The notes below the pieces were generated by a model. The model was given only the letters and a program-made list of their open reading frames with translations. It was not told the origin of the DNA and searched no databases. Shown here one piece after another: positions 38,933 to 49,269 of a DNA stretch of 64,000 nucleotides. Location of the stretch: assembly GCA_000309075.1 (NCBI GenBank), contig CANJ01000004.1:59210-123209 (forward strand), read 5' to 3'. The DNA is from Occidentia massiliensis (GTDB taxonomy: Bacteria; Pseudomonadota; Alphaproteobacteria; Rickettsiales; Rickettsiaceae). Position 1 is the first letter of the stretch. Each line of letters starts with the position of its first letter. Position numbers and translations under genes: made by a program.

Positions 38933-39131
38933 GAAGTAAGTATATAGTAGATTCATACTTGTTAAAGTATTGCAAAAATTTCTAACTATAATACAAAATG
39001 TGTAAAGTTTTTAGTAAAAATCTTAATTATTTATAGTTATTATGTATGTATATTTAAATATTGTTAATGAAGCTAAATTTTACTTGCAAGTTTTATAGTT
39101 TATAGTATATTTCATTTAAGTTAAGAAATAT

Positions 39132-39208
39132 GGGGGCGTAGCTCAGTTGGTTAGAGTGTCTGCCTGTCACGTAGAAGGCCGCGGGTTCAAGTCCCGTCGT
39201 CCCCGCCA
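39132..39208 (+). tRNA. tRNA-Asp (GTC)
   Basis: Acceptor GGGGGCG pairs with CGTCCCC. Anticodon loop CTGTCAC with anticodon GTC. T-arm GGGTTCAAGTCCC, discriminator G, CCA encoded. Confidence 0.96.
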
Positions 39209-39265
39209 TGTAATATATAGATATAAAGTCTAGTTAGATTGTAATATTAACCTAAAGCTTTAGAG

Positions 39266-39709
39266 ATGAAGATAAGGATAAAACAAGTTCAAAAGTTGAT
39301 AGGTTTACCTTTACCAGCTTATGCGACTCAAGGTAGTGCTGGTGTTGATCTGTATGCAGCAATATCTACTCCATTTATTATTAAACCTTTAGATAGAGTG
39401 TTAGTACCAAGTGGTATAGCTATTGCTTTACCATTTGGGTATGAAGCACAGATCCGTTCAAGATCAGGTCTTGCTAAAAATTTTGGTATTATAGTTTTAA
39501 ATGCACCTGGTACTATTGATTCAGATTACCGTGGTGAGTTACAAATGCCTATTGTTAATTTAGGGAAACAAGATTTTCAGATAGAGCCAGCTATGCGTAT
39601 TGCTCAATTAGTTATTTCTAGATATGAGATAGTTAATTGGGAGTTGGTTGATGATTTGGACTCTACTACAAGGGGGACTAAAGGTTTTGGTTCTACTGGG
39701 TATCAATAA
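39266..39709 (+). CDS. dut: dUTP diphosphatase
   Basis: Trimeric dUTPase of 147 residues, which converts dUTP to dUMP and keeps uracil out of DNA. All five motifs are present in order: GSAGVDLYA (1), IRSRSGLAKNFG (2), GTIDSDYRGEL (3), RIAQLVI (4) and the C-terminal P-loop-like RGTKGFGSTG (5) that closes over the active site. The 5' side holds tRNA-Asp. Confidence 0.97.
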   Translation: MKIRIKQVQKLIGLPLPAYATQGSAGVDLYAAISTPFIIKPLDRVLVPSGIAIALPFGYEAQIRSRSGLAKNFGIIVLNAPGTIDSDYRGELQMPIVNLGKQDFQIEPAMRIAQLVISRYEIVNWELVDDLDSTTRGTKGFGSTGYQ

Positions 39710-39993
39710 AAGTGAAAAATATTATTTATATTACTTGTAATTTAAATTTAATTTTTGAAGTTTTGTTATAAAATGAGAATTTATTTATCTTATATTTGTT
39801 ACTTCTAAATATTGTTGAGAGGAATTAACTATGTTATTTACTATTTTCCATAGTTTTTTCTGTTAATTTTTTTAATTATGGTTGATATATAGGTGGTTTT
39901 TATAATTTGATATAGGAACTACTTGTATGGATCTTAAAAGCAGCAGCATGCTAAAATTGCTTTTAACCATATGTTATAATTCAGGTGTTTTAA

Positions 39994-40539
39994 ATGCGAG
40001 AGATAAGCAATATTGTTACGTTTTACTCTAAGAGTTTGTATAAACAAGCAGTTATAGCTAATATTATAGATATAATTAAGCGAGATTTTGATATATTAAA
40101 TCAAATTTACAAATTTAGTAAAATTAGAAAAGTAATATTGCAACCTATTATTTCAGCTCATAAAAAAATGGATTTTTTTAATTATGTTTCTAATATATAT
40201 CAATTTAATCAGTTGACTAAGAATTTTCTTAAAGTTCTTGTAAAAAACAATAGAATTTTTTTATTAATAGATATAATTTCAGACTTTAGAAATCAAATAC
40301 ATAGTGACCAAAATAAAATTTCTGGGGACCTTGTTAGTGCTTCTAAATTAACAAAGACTATGGTTAATAATATTAGATTTATTCTTGAAGAGATTTTTAA
40401 AAAGAAAATTGCTTTGCATAATATAATAGATAAATCTATTATGGGTGGTATTATATTTAAGTACGGTTATTATGAATATGATATTTCTTTATTAGGTGCT
40501 ATAGAGAAGCTTAAATTTCATATTAACCAATATTATTAG
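39994..40539 (+). CDS. atpH: ATP synthase F1 subunit delta
   Basis: Peripheral-stalk subunit (OSCP-type) of 181 residues that links F1 to F0. It is a largely helical N-terminal domain with the C-terminal KKKIALHNIIDKSIMGGIIFKYG signature (ending near 165), where family members have VDPxLIGGxxVxxG. Divergent but in its expected place as first gene of atpHAGDC. F0 genes are not here, as in Rickettsia where F0 is a separate cluster. Confidence 0.93.
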   Translation: MREISNIVTFYSKSLYKQAVIANIIDIIKRDFDILNQIYKFSKIRKVILQPIISAHKKMDFFNYVSNIYQFNQLTKNFLKVLVKNNRIFLLIDIISDFRNQIHSDQNKISGDLVSASKLTKTMVNNIRFILEEIFKKKIALHNIIDKSIMGGIIFKYGYYEYDISLLGAIEKLKFHINQYY

Positions 40540-40571
40540 TTTAACATTGCTTAGAAAAGAGAAATTAGTAG

Positions 40572-42110
40572 ATGCAATTAAAAGCGACAGAAGTTTATGA
40601 AGTATTAAGAAAACAACTAGAAGATTTTGATGATTTTACTGAATTATCAGAAATAGGCTATGTATTATCTATTGGTGATGGGATTGCAAAAGTATATGGT
40701 ATGAATAATGCTCAAGCTGGGGAAGTTATAAAATTTAGTTCTGGAGTTAAAGGGATAGCATTAAGTTTAGAGGATGATACAGTCGGGGTAGTGGTTATTG
40801 GGGATGCAAAACAAGTTAAACAAGGTGATAAAGTTGTTAGTACGAAAAAGACATTAAAAGTACCAACTGGTAAGGAATTGTTAGGCCGGGTATTTGATGG
40901 TATTGGTAATCCAATTGATGGTAAAGGTAAACTCCAAAATCCTTTGTACCGGGACATTGAAGTTAAAGCTCCTGGTATTATTGCTAGAGAAAGTGTAAGT
41001 GAACCTATCCAAACTGGTATTAAAGCTATTGATGCCTTAATACCTATAGGAAGGGGACAACGGGAACTTATAATTGGTGATAGGCAAACAGGTAAAACTA
41101 CCATAGCTATAGATACGATTATTAATCAAAGAAAATCTCATCTTTCTTTTAATGAAAAAGATAAAGTTTATTGTATATATGTGGCTATAGGACAGAAACG
41201 TTCTACTGTTGCACAATTAGTAAAGAAACTACAAGATGTAGGAGCAATGTCTTATAGTATAGTTGTTGCAGCTACTGCTTCTGATTCAGCATCATTGCAA
41301 TATTTAGCACCTTACGTTGGTTGTGCTATGGGTGAATATTTTAGGGATAATGGTATGCATGCACTGATAATTTACGATGATCTTAGTAAACATGCTATTG
41401 CTTATAGGGAGATATCGTTATTATTAAGAAGACCACCTGGTAGAGAAGCTTATCCAGGAGATGTATTTTATCTTCATTCAAGATTACTTGAGCGTTCAGC
41501 CAAAATGGCAGCAGCAGTTGGAGGAGGTTCTTTAACTGCATTACCAATAGTTGAAACTCAAAGTAGTGATGTGTCAGCATATATTCCTACTAATATTATT
41601 TCTATTACTGACGGTCAAATTTTTCTAGAAAGTGAACTTTTTTATAAAGGGATTAGACCAGCATTAAATGTTGGTATATCAGTTAGTAGAGTTGGTTCTG
41701 CTGCCCAAATAAAAGCAATGAAACATATAGCAGGTCCTATTAAGCTAGAGCTTGCTCAGTATCGTGAAATGGAATCTTTTGCTCAGTTTGGAGCAGAACT
41801 TGATGTGAGTAGTATGAAATTAATACAAAGAGGGATACGGCTTAGTGAGTTATTGAAACAGCCACAATATTGTCCTTTACCAGTAGAAGAGCAAATTGTA
41901 TCATTGTTTGCTGGGACAAATGGGTATTTAGATGAGATTCCAGTAGAAAAGGTAAGGGAATTTGAACATAGTATGTTGGAATATTTTAGGATTTATAATA
42001 AAGATATTCTTGATGAAATTATTAATTCTAAAAAAATAGATGAAATTACTAATAGTAAATTGCATAAGGTTCTTACAGAATTTGTAAAAAATTTTTTACA
42101 AGAAAAATAG
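40572..42110 (+). CDS. atpA: ATP synthase F1 subunit alpha
   Basis: Non-catalytic nucleotide-binding subunit, 512 residues. Walker A is GDRQTGKT (170-177). The family signature is [17 protein letters not shown], seen here as [17 protein letters not shown] (about 364-380), and contains the arginine finger (SRVGS). Full length and well conserved. It lies 32 nt after atpH and 8 nt before atpG. Confidence 0.98.
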   Translation: MQLKATEVYEVLRKQLEDFDDFTELSEIGYVLSIGDGIAKVYGMNNAQAGEVIKFSSGVKGIALSLEDDTVGVVVIGDAKQVKQGDKVVSTKKTLKVPTGKELLGRVFDGIGNPIDGKGKLQNPLYRDIEVKAPGIIARESVSEPIQTGIKAIDALIPIGRGQRELIIGDRQTGKTTIAIDTIINQRKSHLSFNEKDKVYCIYVAIGQKRSTVAQLVKKLQDVGAMSYSIVVAATASDSASLQYLAPYVGCAMGEYFRDNGMHALIIYDDLSKHAIAYREISLLLRRPPGREAYPGDVFYLHSRLLERSAKMAAAVGGGSLTALPIVETQSSDVSAYIPTNIISITDGQIFLESELFYKGIRPALNVGISVSRVGSAAQIKAMKHIAGPIKLELAQYREMESFAQFGAELDVSSMKLIQRGIRLSELLKQPQYCPLPVEEQIVSLFAGTNGYLDEIPVEKVREFEHSMLEYFRIYNKDILDEIINSKKIDEITNSKLHKVLTEFVKNFLQEK

Positions 42111-42118
42111 AGAGTTAG

Positions 42119-42994
42119 ATGACTATTCTTAAGCAACTGCGTGACAGGACAAAAACTATTGGAGCTACGCAAAAAATTACTAAGGCAATGCAGACAATAG
42201 CTGCTTCTAAATTTAGAAAAATTAAAGATATTTTGCCTGAAGTAAAGAATTATGCGCAAATTGTGACAGAGGCTTGTATAGGAGTTTTAAGTCACTTACA
42301 AGATGAAAATTTGACGGATAAAGAAAAGTTGGTATTTGGGATTAAGAATAGTAATAATAAGAATAAGGATGATGTGGTATTAGTAATAATATTATCTTCA
42401 GAACGAGGGCTATGTGGGAGTTTTAATAGTAATTTAATTAGAAAGTTAAAAGAAGATATAAAGTTAAGTAGTCAAGATTTTAGGCTTCTAATATTTGGTA
42501 AAAAGGCTTATGATTATTTGAAAAAAGATTATAATGATAGGATTGTTGATTATCAGCATATATACTCTTCTGAAATTGCTACAGCTGTAAAATTGCAGCA
42601 ACGAATTTTACAAATAGTAAAAGATAACTCTAATTTTACCATATGTAAAATATATTATAACAAATTTATTAATGTCATTAAGCAAGAACCTGATACATTG
42701 ACTTTATTTCCAATATCTAATTATTTGTTTCAACAAATACAATATTCTTATGAATTTGAAGGAGAAATGGTGGTAGAGCAAATAATAGATTTGTATTTTT
42801 TGGCGATTTTATTTAGGACTATAGTAATACATAGGCTTAGTGAAGAAGGATCTCGTATGACAGCTATGGATAATGCAACAATAAGTGCAGGTGATATGAT
42901 TGAGGAATTGACATTAAAACTTAATCAAGTTAGACAAGCTGGAATTACTAAGGAGTTAATAGAGATAATATCAGGAGCTGAAGCTATAAAATAA
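42119..42994 (+). CDS. atpG: ATP synthase F1 subunit gamma
   Basis: Central shaft of the rotary motor, 291 residues. N-terminal helix begins RTKTIGATQKITKAMQTIAA and the C-terminal helix includes RMTAMDNATISAGDMIEEL, the two coiled-coil strands. SSERGLCGSFNSN lies near 86-98. Normal length. Initiates 8 nt after atpA. Confidence 0.97.
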   Translation: MTILKQLRDRTKTIGATQKITKAMQTIAASKFRKIKDILPEVKNYAQIVTEACIGVLSHLQDENLTDKEKLVFGIKNSNNKNKDDVVLVIILSSERGLCGSFNSNLIRKLKEDIKLSSQDFRLLIFGKKAYDYLKKDYNDRIVDYQHIYSSEIATAVKLQQRILQIVKDNSNFTICKIYYNKFINVIKQEPDTLTLFPISNYLFQQIQYSYEFEGEMVVEQIIDLYFLAILFRTIVIHRLSEEGSRMTAMDNATISAGDMIEELTLKLNQVRQAGITKELIEIISGAEAIK

Positions 42995-43089
42995 TATTCT
43001 TTTATTTTTAATACTTAGTGTTATAAAGAATACAATGTAGAATATTAATTGATAAGAAATAAAAAAATTATTGGTTGAAAATAAGTTGA

Positions 43090-44520
<1,431 letters not shown>

Positions 44521-44532
44521 TTGAATAAAGTT

Positions 44533-44949
44533 ATGAATAAGAAAAATCTTATAGTTCAAATTCTTGCTTTAGAGAGAATAATATATAATGATAGTTGTAA
44601 TATGTTAATATTGCCTAGTTGGGATGGGGTGCTAGCAATATTACCTAAACATTTGCCAATGGTTATAAAGTTAAAGTTTGGTATAGTTGAAATAAGAAGA
44701 AATGGTGAAACTGTAAATAGTTTTACTATTGATGGTGGAATTGCAAGAATATACCCACAGGGGGTTGATATTATTGCTATGTTTGTTATGAGTTTCGATC
44801 AAATAGATAAATTAAATATTATAAATAGAATTAATGAGATTGATTTAAAGATTAGTAATAAAGACTTATTATCTGATAGTGAGTTTTTAAGTAAAGAACA
44901 AAGTTATCTAACTGCAAATCTAGAATTGCTTAATAAACTAAAGAAATAG
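44533..44949 (+). CDS. atpC: ATP synthase F1 subunit epsilon
   Basis: Regulatory subunit of 138 residues with the N-terminal beta-sandwich (LPSWDGVLAILPKHLPMVIKL, near 28-48) and a shortened C-terminal helical region. I use ATG 44533; a TTG directly after the atpD stop (44521) would add four residues. It is followed by two dispersed repeats rather than a recognisable terminator. Confidence 0.93.
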   Translation: MNKKNLIVQILALERIIYNDSCNMLILPSWDGVLAILPKHLPMVIKLKFGIVEIRRNGETVNSFTIDGGIARIYPQGVDIIAMFVMSFDQIDKLNIINRINEIDLKISNKDLLSDSEFLSKEQSYLTANLELLNKLKK

Positions 44950-44970
44950 TATAATGGTTAGGTTTATCTA

Positions 44971-45126
44971 GTGTACACCTCTATGAAATGAAGAGTAGGT
45001 AGACGAAGTCAACATTAATAAGTGCTAGAAGTTATTAAGTCAAGCGTAGAGTATAGTTTAGTACGTGAGCAGCACAGATCTTAACTTAACGACAATGCAA
45101 TGTATTAATGTTCACCGAGATATGTT
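44971..45126 (-). repeat. dispersed palindromic element A, copy 2
   Basis: About 156 bp immediately downstream of atpC. It is the reverse-oriented counterpart of the element at 8668-8821. Conserved blocks read here on the plus strand are ATGAAATGAAGAGT, GGTAGACGAAG, ACGTGAGCAGC and CTTAACTTAACGACAA. The inverted stem is kept by paired changes relative to copy 1. Several stops in all frames; not coding. Confidence 0.75.
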
Positions 45127-45151
45127 AATTAAGATATAGGAGTTATGTTGA

Positions 45152-45302
45152 TATGCTCAAGTGACATAAAGATTTAGAATTTTACAAGAAAATTCTGTAT
45201 TTTGAATTAAAACTTGAAAACCAGCTATGTGTATCATATTAGGTTTAAGAAATTTAAGAACAAAATCAAAATTATAGCAGAAAAAACAAATTTACTTGAG
45301 TA
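45152..45302 (+). repeat. MITE-like element B, copy 2
   Basis: About 151 bp starting 25 nt after element A copy 2 and ending 5 nt before the cutA ATG. The left end reads TATGCTCAAGTGACATAAAG. The right end TTTACTTGAGTA is its partial inverted complement, more worn than in copy 1 (28814-28971). The interior matches copy 1 along its length in the opposite orientation. It occupies the whole upstream region of cutA, so it probably supplies that gene's leader. Confidence 0.75.
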
Positions 45303-45307
45303 TAAAT

Positions 45308-45631
45308 ATGTTAGATGCATCAAATTATGCTATTATATTAACTACTACTGATAATTATGAAAATGCTCAGCAAATAGCAACAAAGCTTTTAGAGCTTAGT
45401 TTAGCTGCATGTATTCAAATTGATGAGGTGGAGAGTTTGTATAAGTGGGAAGGTAAAATACAGAAAGGCAGTGAGTATCGTTTAATGATTAAAACTTTAA
45501 AATCTTATTATTGTAATATTGAAGATGTAATTAAAAAACTTAATAATTATGATAATCCTCAAGTTATACAAATTATTCTTGATAAAGGAGCTAATGATTA
45601 TTTAAATTGGGTTTTAAATGTTGTTTCGTAA
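45308..45631 (+). CDS. cutA: CutA family divalent-ion tolerance protein
   Basis: Trimeric ferredoxin-like protein of 107 residues. CutA is linked to copper tolerance in E. coli, but the molecular role is unsettled. Signatures are ATKLLELSLAACIQIDEVESLYKWEGKI and YRLMIKT near 51-57. I use ATG 45308. An upstream TTG at 45296 lies inside the repeat end and would add four residues. Standing alone downstream of the repeats, it may depend on a promoter within them. Confidence 0.93.
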   Translation: MLDASNYAIILTTTDNYENAQQIATKLLELSLAACIQIDEVESLYKWEGKIQKGSEYRLMIKTLKSYYCNIEDVIKKLNNYDNPQVIQIILDKGANDYLNWVLNVVS

Positions 45632-45765
45632 ATTGCTCTAAAATATACTATTATTTTTAGTTCTAAAGAATTCTTATATTTTTATGTAAAAAAGTTCTTA
45701 GTCTAAAAGAAAGTTAGTGCATAATAAGAGTTATAGAGTTAATAATTTAGTATAGGAGGAAAAAT

Positions 45766-46464
45766 ATGATAAAGAGTAATGTTATAGTTGATCTTTCTCA
45801 TCATAATAAAGATGTTGATTTTAATAAAGTTAAACAAGATGGTATTAAAGCTGTAATTCATAAAGCTACACAAGGGTTAAATTATGTTGATTTAACATAT
45901 AAGATCAGGGAACAATTAGCTGCTAATCTAGGGTTATATTGGGGAGCTTATCATTTTGCTGATGGCAGTGACGGAGAACAGCAAGCAGAACATTTTTTAA
46001 AGTATGTTATTTCAGATACAGGGAAACATCAGGCAAAATGTCCTTTGCTAGCTCTAGATATTGAGAAATATACAACTAGTATAGACCTTGAAAATGCTGA
46101 GAAATTTGTAACTGTTGTTTATAAGAGAACAGGAAGGTGGCCCTTAGTATATGGTTCATCATATTTAAAAGATTTAGTTAAAGAGAAAGAAACTATTTTA
46201 ACCAAGTGTCCTTTATGGATTGCACAATGGTCAGAAAAACTTGTTCTTCCTTATGGTTGGAATGATTGGACAATATGGCAGTATACTGATGGAGTGCATG
46301 GTCCAGAGCCACATGAAGTTGTAGGAATTGGGCCATGTGATCGAGATCAGTTTAATGGTACATTACAGCAGCTTCAGGAATTTTGGTACGATAAACCTAA
46401 ATCTGAATTTTTAAAATTGATGGCAGATAATACTACGGTAACGTTTGGGAATGATGGGATATAA
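45766..46464 (+). CDS. glycoside hydrolase family 25 muramidase
   Basis: GH25 lysozyme-fold protein of 232 residues, which would cleave the glycan chain of peptidoglycan. Asp9 in VIVDLSHH opens the barrel, and Asp98 and Glu100 in LALDIEKY form the catalytic pair. [16 protein letters not shown] and WTIWQYTDG follow, all typical. There is no signal peptide, as in phage endolysins or proteins exported by other routes. A strong AGGAGG (45754-45759) sits seven bases before the ATG, unusually good for this genome. The 3' end overlaps ctaB tail-to-tail by 32 nt. GH25 is mostly found in phages and Gram-positive bacteria, so transfer is possible, but base composition looks native. Confidence 0.9.
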   Translation: MIKSNVIVDLSHHNKDVDFNKVKQDGIKAVIHKATQGLNYVDLTYKIREQLAANLGLYWGAYHFADGSDGEQQAEHFLKYVISDTGKHQAKCPLLALDIEKYTTSIDLENAEKFVTVVYKRTGRWPLVYGSSYLKDLVKEKETILTKCPLWIAQWSEKLVLPYGWNDWTIWQYTDGVHGPEPHEVVGIGPCDRDQFNGTLQQLQEFWYDKPKSEFLKLMADNTTVTFGNDGI

Positions 46465-47359
46465 TTAAATAATCAAAGATCATAGCTAAGTATATACTAA
46501 ATAAATATATTATAGAATACTTAAACATTTTAAGGGCAAAGATATTTTTTTTATCACATAATAGCAAAATGGCGTGATATAAAAAGACAATACTTAAAAT
46601 AGTTGAACAAATTAAATATAATATTCCAGCGGTACTAATAAAATATGGTATAGCAACAAATGTAATTGTTAAAATACTATATATTAGTATGTTATATTTT
46701 GTGTATCTATCACCTTTAATTACTGGCATCATAGGAATATTTGCTTTTCTATAATCTTCTGAACAATATAAAGCTAGTGACCAAAAATGAGGAGGGGTCC
46801 AAAAGAAAACGATTGAAAATAATATTAAGGATTCTATATTTACATTATTTGTAGTGGCACTATAGCCTATAACTGGAGGTAAAGCTCCAGCTGCGCCACC
46901 TATTACAATGTTTTGTATGGTTTTTCTTTTAAGCCATATAGTGTAAATAAAGACATAAAAACTAATAGATAATAATAATAAAATACTAGATAGATAATTT
47001 ATACATATAGCCATAACTAATACAGAAAAAAATGCTAAAATGATACCAAAAGCTAATGTTTCTTCGGTATTAATTCTACCAGTAACAGTTGGGCGGTATT
47101 TAGTTCTGGCCATAATACTATCAATATCTGTTTCATACCACATGTTAATAGCAGCAGCGCTACCTGCTCCTGTTCCAATGCATAGAACTGTAACTATTGC
47201 TAAAAAGGGATGTATAGGATTAGGAGCTATGATTAGTCCAGTAATGCTAGTAAATATTACAAGTAACATTACTCTAGGTTTCATTAATATGAAAAAATCT
47301 TTTACAGTGGATGTGATTGCTTGATTACTTACAATTCTTGAACTATTTAAATGCAACAT
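46433..47359 (-). CDS. ctaB: protoheme IX farnesyltransferase
   Basis: Makes heme O from heme B and farnesyl diphosphate, the first step towards heme A for cytochrome oxidase. UbiA-family protein of 308 residues with about nine helices. The prenyl-diphosphate-binding motif is [19 protein letters not shown] (about 70-88), and the second Asp-rich region includes [14 protein letters not shown]. It follows ctaD by 6 nt, a functional pairing. The last 32 nt overlap the opposing GH25 gene. Confidence 0.95.
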   Translation of the reverse strand: MLHLNSSRIVSNQAITSTVKDFFILMKPRVMLLVIFTSITGLIIAPNPIHPFLAIVTVLCIGTGAGSAAAINMWYETDIDSIMARTKYRPTVTGRINTEETLAFGIILAFFSVLVMAICINYLSSILLLLSISFYVFIYTIWLKRKTIQNIVIGGAAGALPPVIGYSATTNNVNIESLILFSIVFFWTPPHFWSLALYCSEDYRKANIPMMPVIKGDRYTKYNILIYSILTITFVAIPYFISTAGILYLICSTILSIVFLYHAILLLCDKKNIFALKMFKYSIIYLFSIYLAMIFDYLIISHHSQTLP

Positions 47360-47365
47360 GTTAAT

Positions 47366-48955
47366 TTAATATTTCGTGTTTTTAATTTTAGGTGGTATTT
47401 CAAAACAGTGATATGGTGGAGGTGAATCCAGGGTCCATTCTAATGTGGTTGCTCCTTTTCCCCATGGGTTTGCTGGACATGATTTACCGTTACAAATTGT
47501 GTAGATTGCTATGTAAACAAATAAAAATGCTGCAATCATTGAGATAGTGGAACCAAATGAAGATATCATATTCCAGCCGGCAAAGGCTTCAGGGTAATCT
47601 GGAATCCTTCTTGGCATACCGGCTATACCTAAAAAATGCTGTGGGAAAAATGTTAAATTGACACCAATAAAAGTCATCCAAAAATGAATTTTTCCAAGTA
47701 TTTCTGGATATTGACGACCTGATATTTTACCAATCCAATAATAAAACCCGGCAAAGGCAGCAAAAAGAGCACCTAAAGACATAGTATAATGAAAATGAGC
47801 TACTACATAGTAGGTGTCATGTAATACCCGATCAATTGCTGAATTAGATAATATTACTCCAGTAATACCTCCAATAGTGAATAATATAATAAACCCTATG
47901 CAAAATAACATTGGTGTTTTAAATTCAATTGATCCACCCCACATTGTTGCTAACCAGCTAAAAATTTTAATACCAGTTGGTAAAGCTATTATCATTGTAC
48001 CTGCGGTAAAAAAAACTAAAGCTTGTATAGTTAACCCAACAGTAAACATATGGTGAGCCCACACTAATGTTCCAATTGCACCAATAGCAACCATTGCTCC
48101 CACCATTCCTAGATAGCCAAATATAGGTTTTTTTGAAAAAGTAGCAATTACATGACTAATGACTCCAAACCCTGGTAAGATTATTATATAGACCTCTGGA
48201 TGGCCAAAAAACCAAAATAAGTGTTGAAATAGTACTGGATCTCCTCCTCCTGATGGCACAAAGAATGATGTATCAAAGTTACGATCAGTAAGTAACATTG
48301 TAATTGCTCCGCCTAAAATAGGAATAACTATAATTAATAGGAAAGCTGTGACTAATATGGACCATACAAAAAGAGGCATTTGTAATAGCCCCATTCCTGG
48401 AGCTCGCATATTAAAAATAGTTACTATAAGATTAATTGAACCAAGAATTGATGAGAGCCCAACTAAATGTAAGCTTAGGATTGCCATATCAACTGCAGCT
48501 CCTGGATGTCCTATAATATTACTTAAGGGTGGATATAATGTCCAACCTGTTCCAGCTCCGCCATCTATAAAAGCAGAAGATAGAAGTAAAATAAAGGCTG
48601 GTACTAATAACCAAAAGCTGATATTGTTTAATCTAGGGAAGGCAACATCTGGAGCACCAATCATAAGTGGTACAAACCAATTGCCAAATCCTCCAAATAA
48701 GGCTGGCATAATCATAAAAAATACCATTATTACAGCATGGGCTGTTATTAGAACATTATAGAGTTGGTAGTTACCATTTAGTAGACTATTACCTGGTACT
48801 GCAAGTTGTAGTCTAAAAATGAAAGAAAACAATCCTCCAACTATGCCTGCGAAAATAGCAAATATTAAGTACATACTACCTATATCTTTATGGTTAGTTG
48901 ATAATAACCAGCGACGCCACCCCTTAGGTATATCTTCATAACTATTACCATTCAT
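47366..48955 (-). CDS. ctaD: cytochrome c oxidase subunit I
   Basis: Catalytic core of the aa3-type oxidase, 529 residues and twelve helices. The heme a ligand is in [15 protein letters not shown]. The CuB/tyrosine cross-link region is [17 protein letters not shown], and the WAHHMFTVG pair contributes the other two CuB histidines. The heme a/a3 histidines lie in [10 protein letters not shown]. The K-channel region is intact. It forms a unit with ctaB; subunit II (ctaC) is at 56698-57480 and subunit III is elsewhere. Confidence 0.98.
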   Translation of the reverse strand: MNGNSYEDIPKGWRRWLLSTNHKDIGSMYLIFAIFAGIVGGLFSFIFRLQLAVPGNSLLNGNYQLYNVLITAHAVIMVFFMIMPALFGGFGNWFVPLMIGAPDVAFPRLNNISFWLLVPAFILLLSSAFIDGGAGTGWTLYPPLSNIIGHPGAAVDMAILSLHLVGLSSILGSINLIVTIFNMRAPGMGLLQMPLFVWSILVTAFLLIIVIPILGGAITMLLTDRNFDTSFFVPSGGGDPVLFQHLFWFFGHPEVYIIILPGFGVISHVIATFSKKPIFGYLGMVGAMVAIGAIGTLVWAHHMFTVGLTIQALVFFTAGTMIIALPTGIKIFSWLATMWGGSIEFKTPMLFCIGFIILFTIGGITGVILSNSAIDRVLHDTYYVVAHFHYTMSLGALFAAFAGFYYWIGKISGRQYPEILGKIHFWMTFIGVNLTFFPQHFLGIAGMPRRIPDYPEAFAGWNMISSFGSTISMIAAFLFVYIAIYTICNGKSCPANPWGKGATTLEWTLDSPPPYHCFEIPPKIKNTKY

Positions 48956-49269
48956 AGTATTTCTTCTTTATTATTTAATAATCGGTCAATGCTATTAAAA
49001 TAGCAAAACCTATATAAGGGTCAACTAAATTGATTAGAAAACATATAATTAATGTAAATTTAATAAGCTATAAATGCTGTAAATAGTGATTATAAATTAA
49101 TTATTCATGCTATGTGTAATAATAAAAGGTTAATCTTAGAGTTAAAAGGGTTTAAATTGTAAGCTAGAGAGCTAACTCATTTCTTATATTAGTGCATTAG
49201 AACTTTACTTTTATAATAATTTAGTATTATTGTAACTATTATCATAAATTATTAATACGTTTCTACATA
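48956..49269. other. 314-bp divergent spacer
   Basis: Promoter region between ctaD (leftward) and the AsmA-like gene (rightward). A TATAAT occurs at about 49212-49217 in TTTATAATAATTT, with no convincing -35. No repeat, tRNA or open frame seen. Confidence 0.45.

Noticed and set aside
41395..42259. Open frames antisense to atpA and atpG
   Set aside because: Shadows of conserved genes; no start signals or family resemblance.
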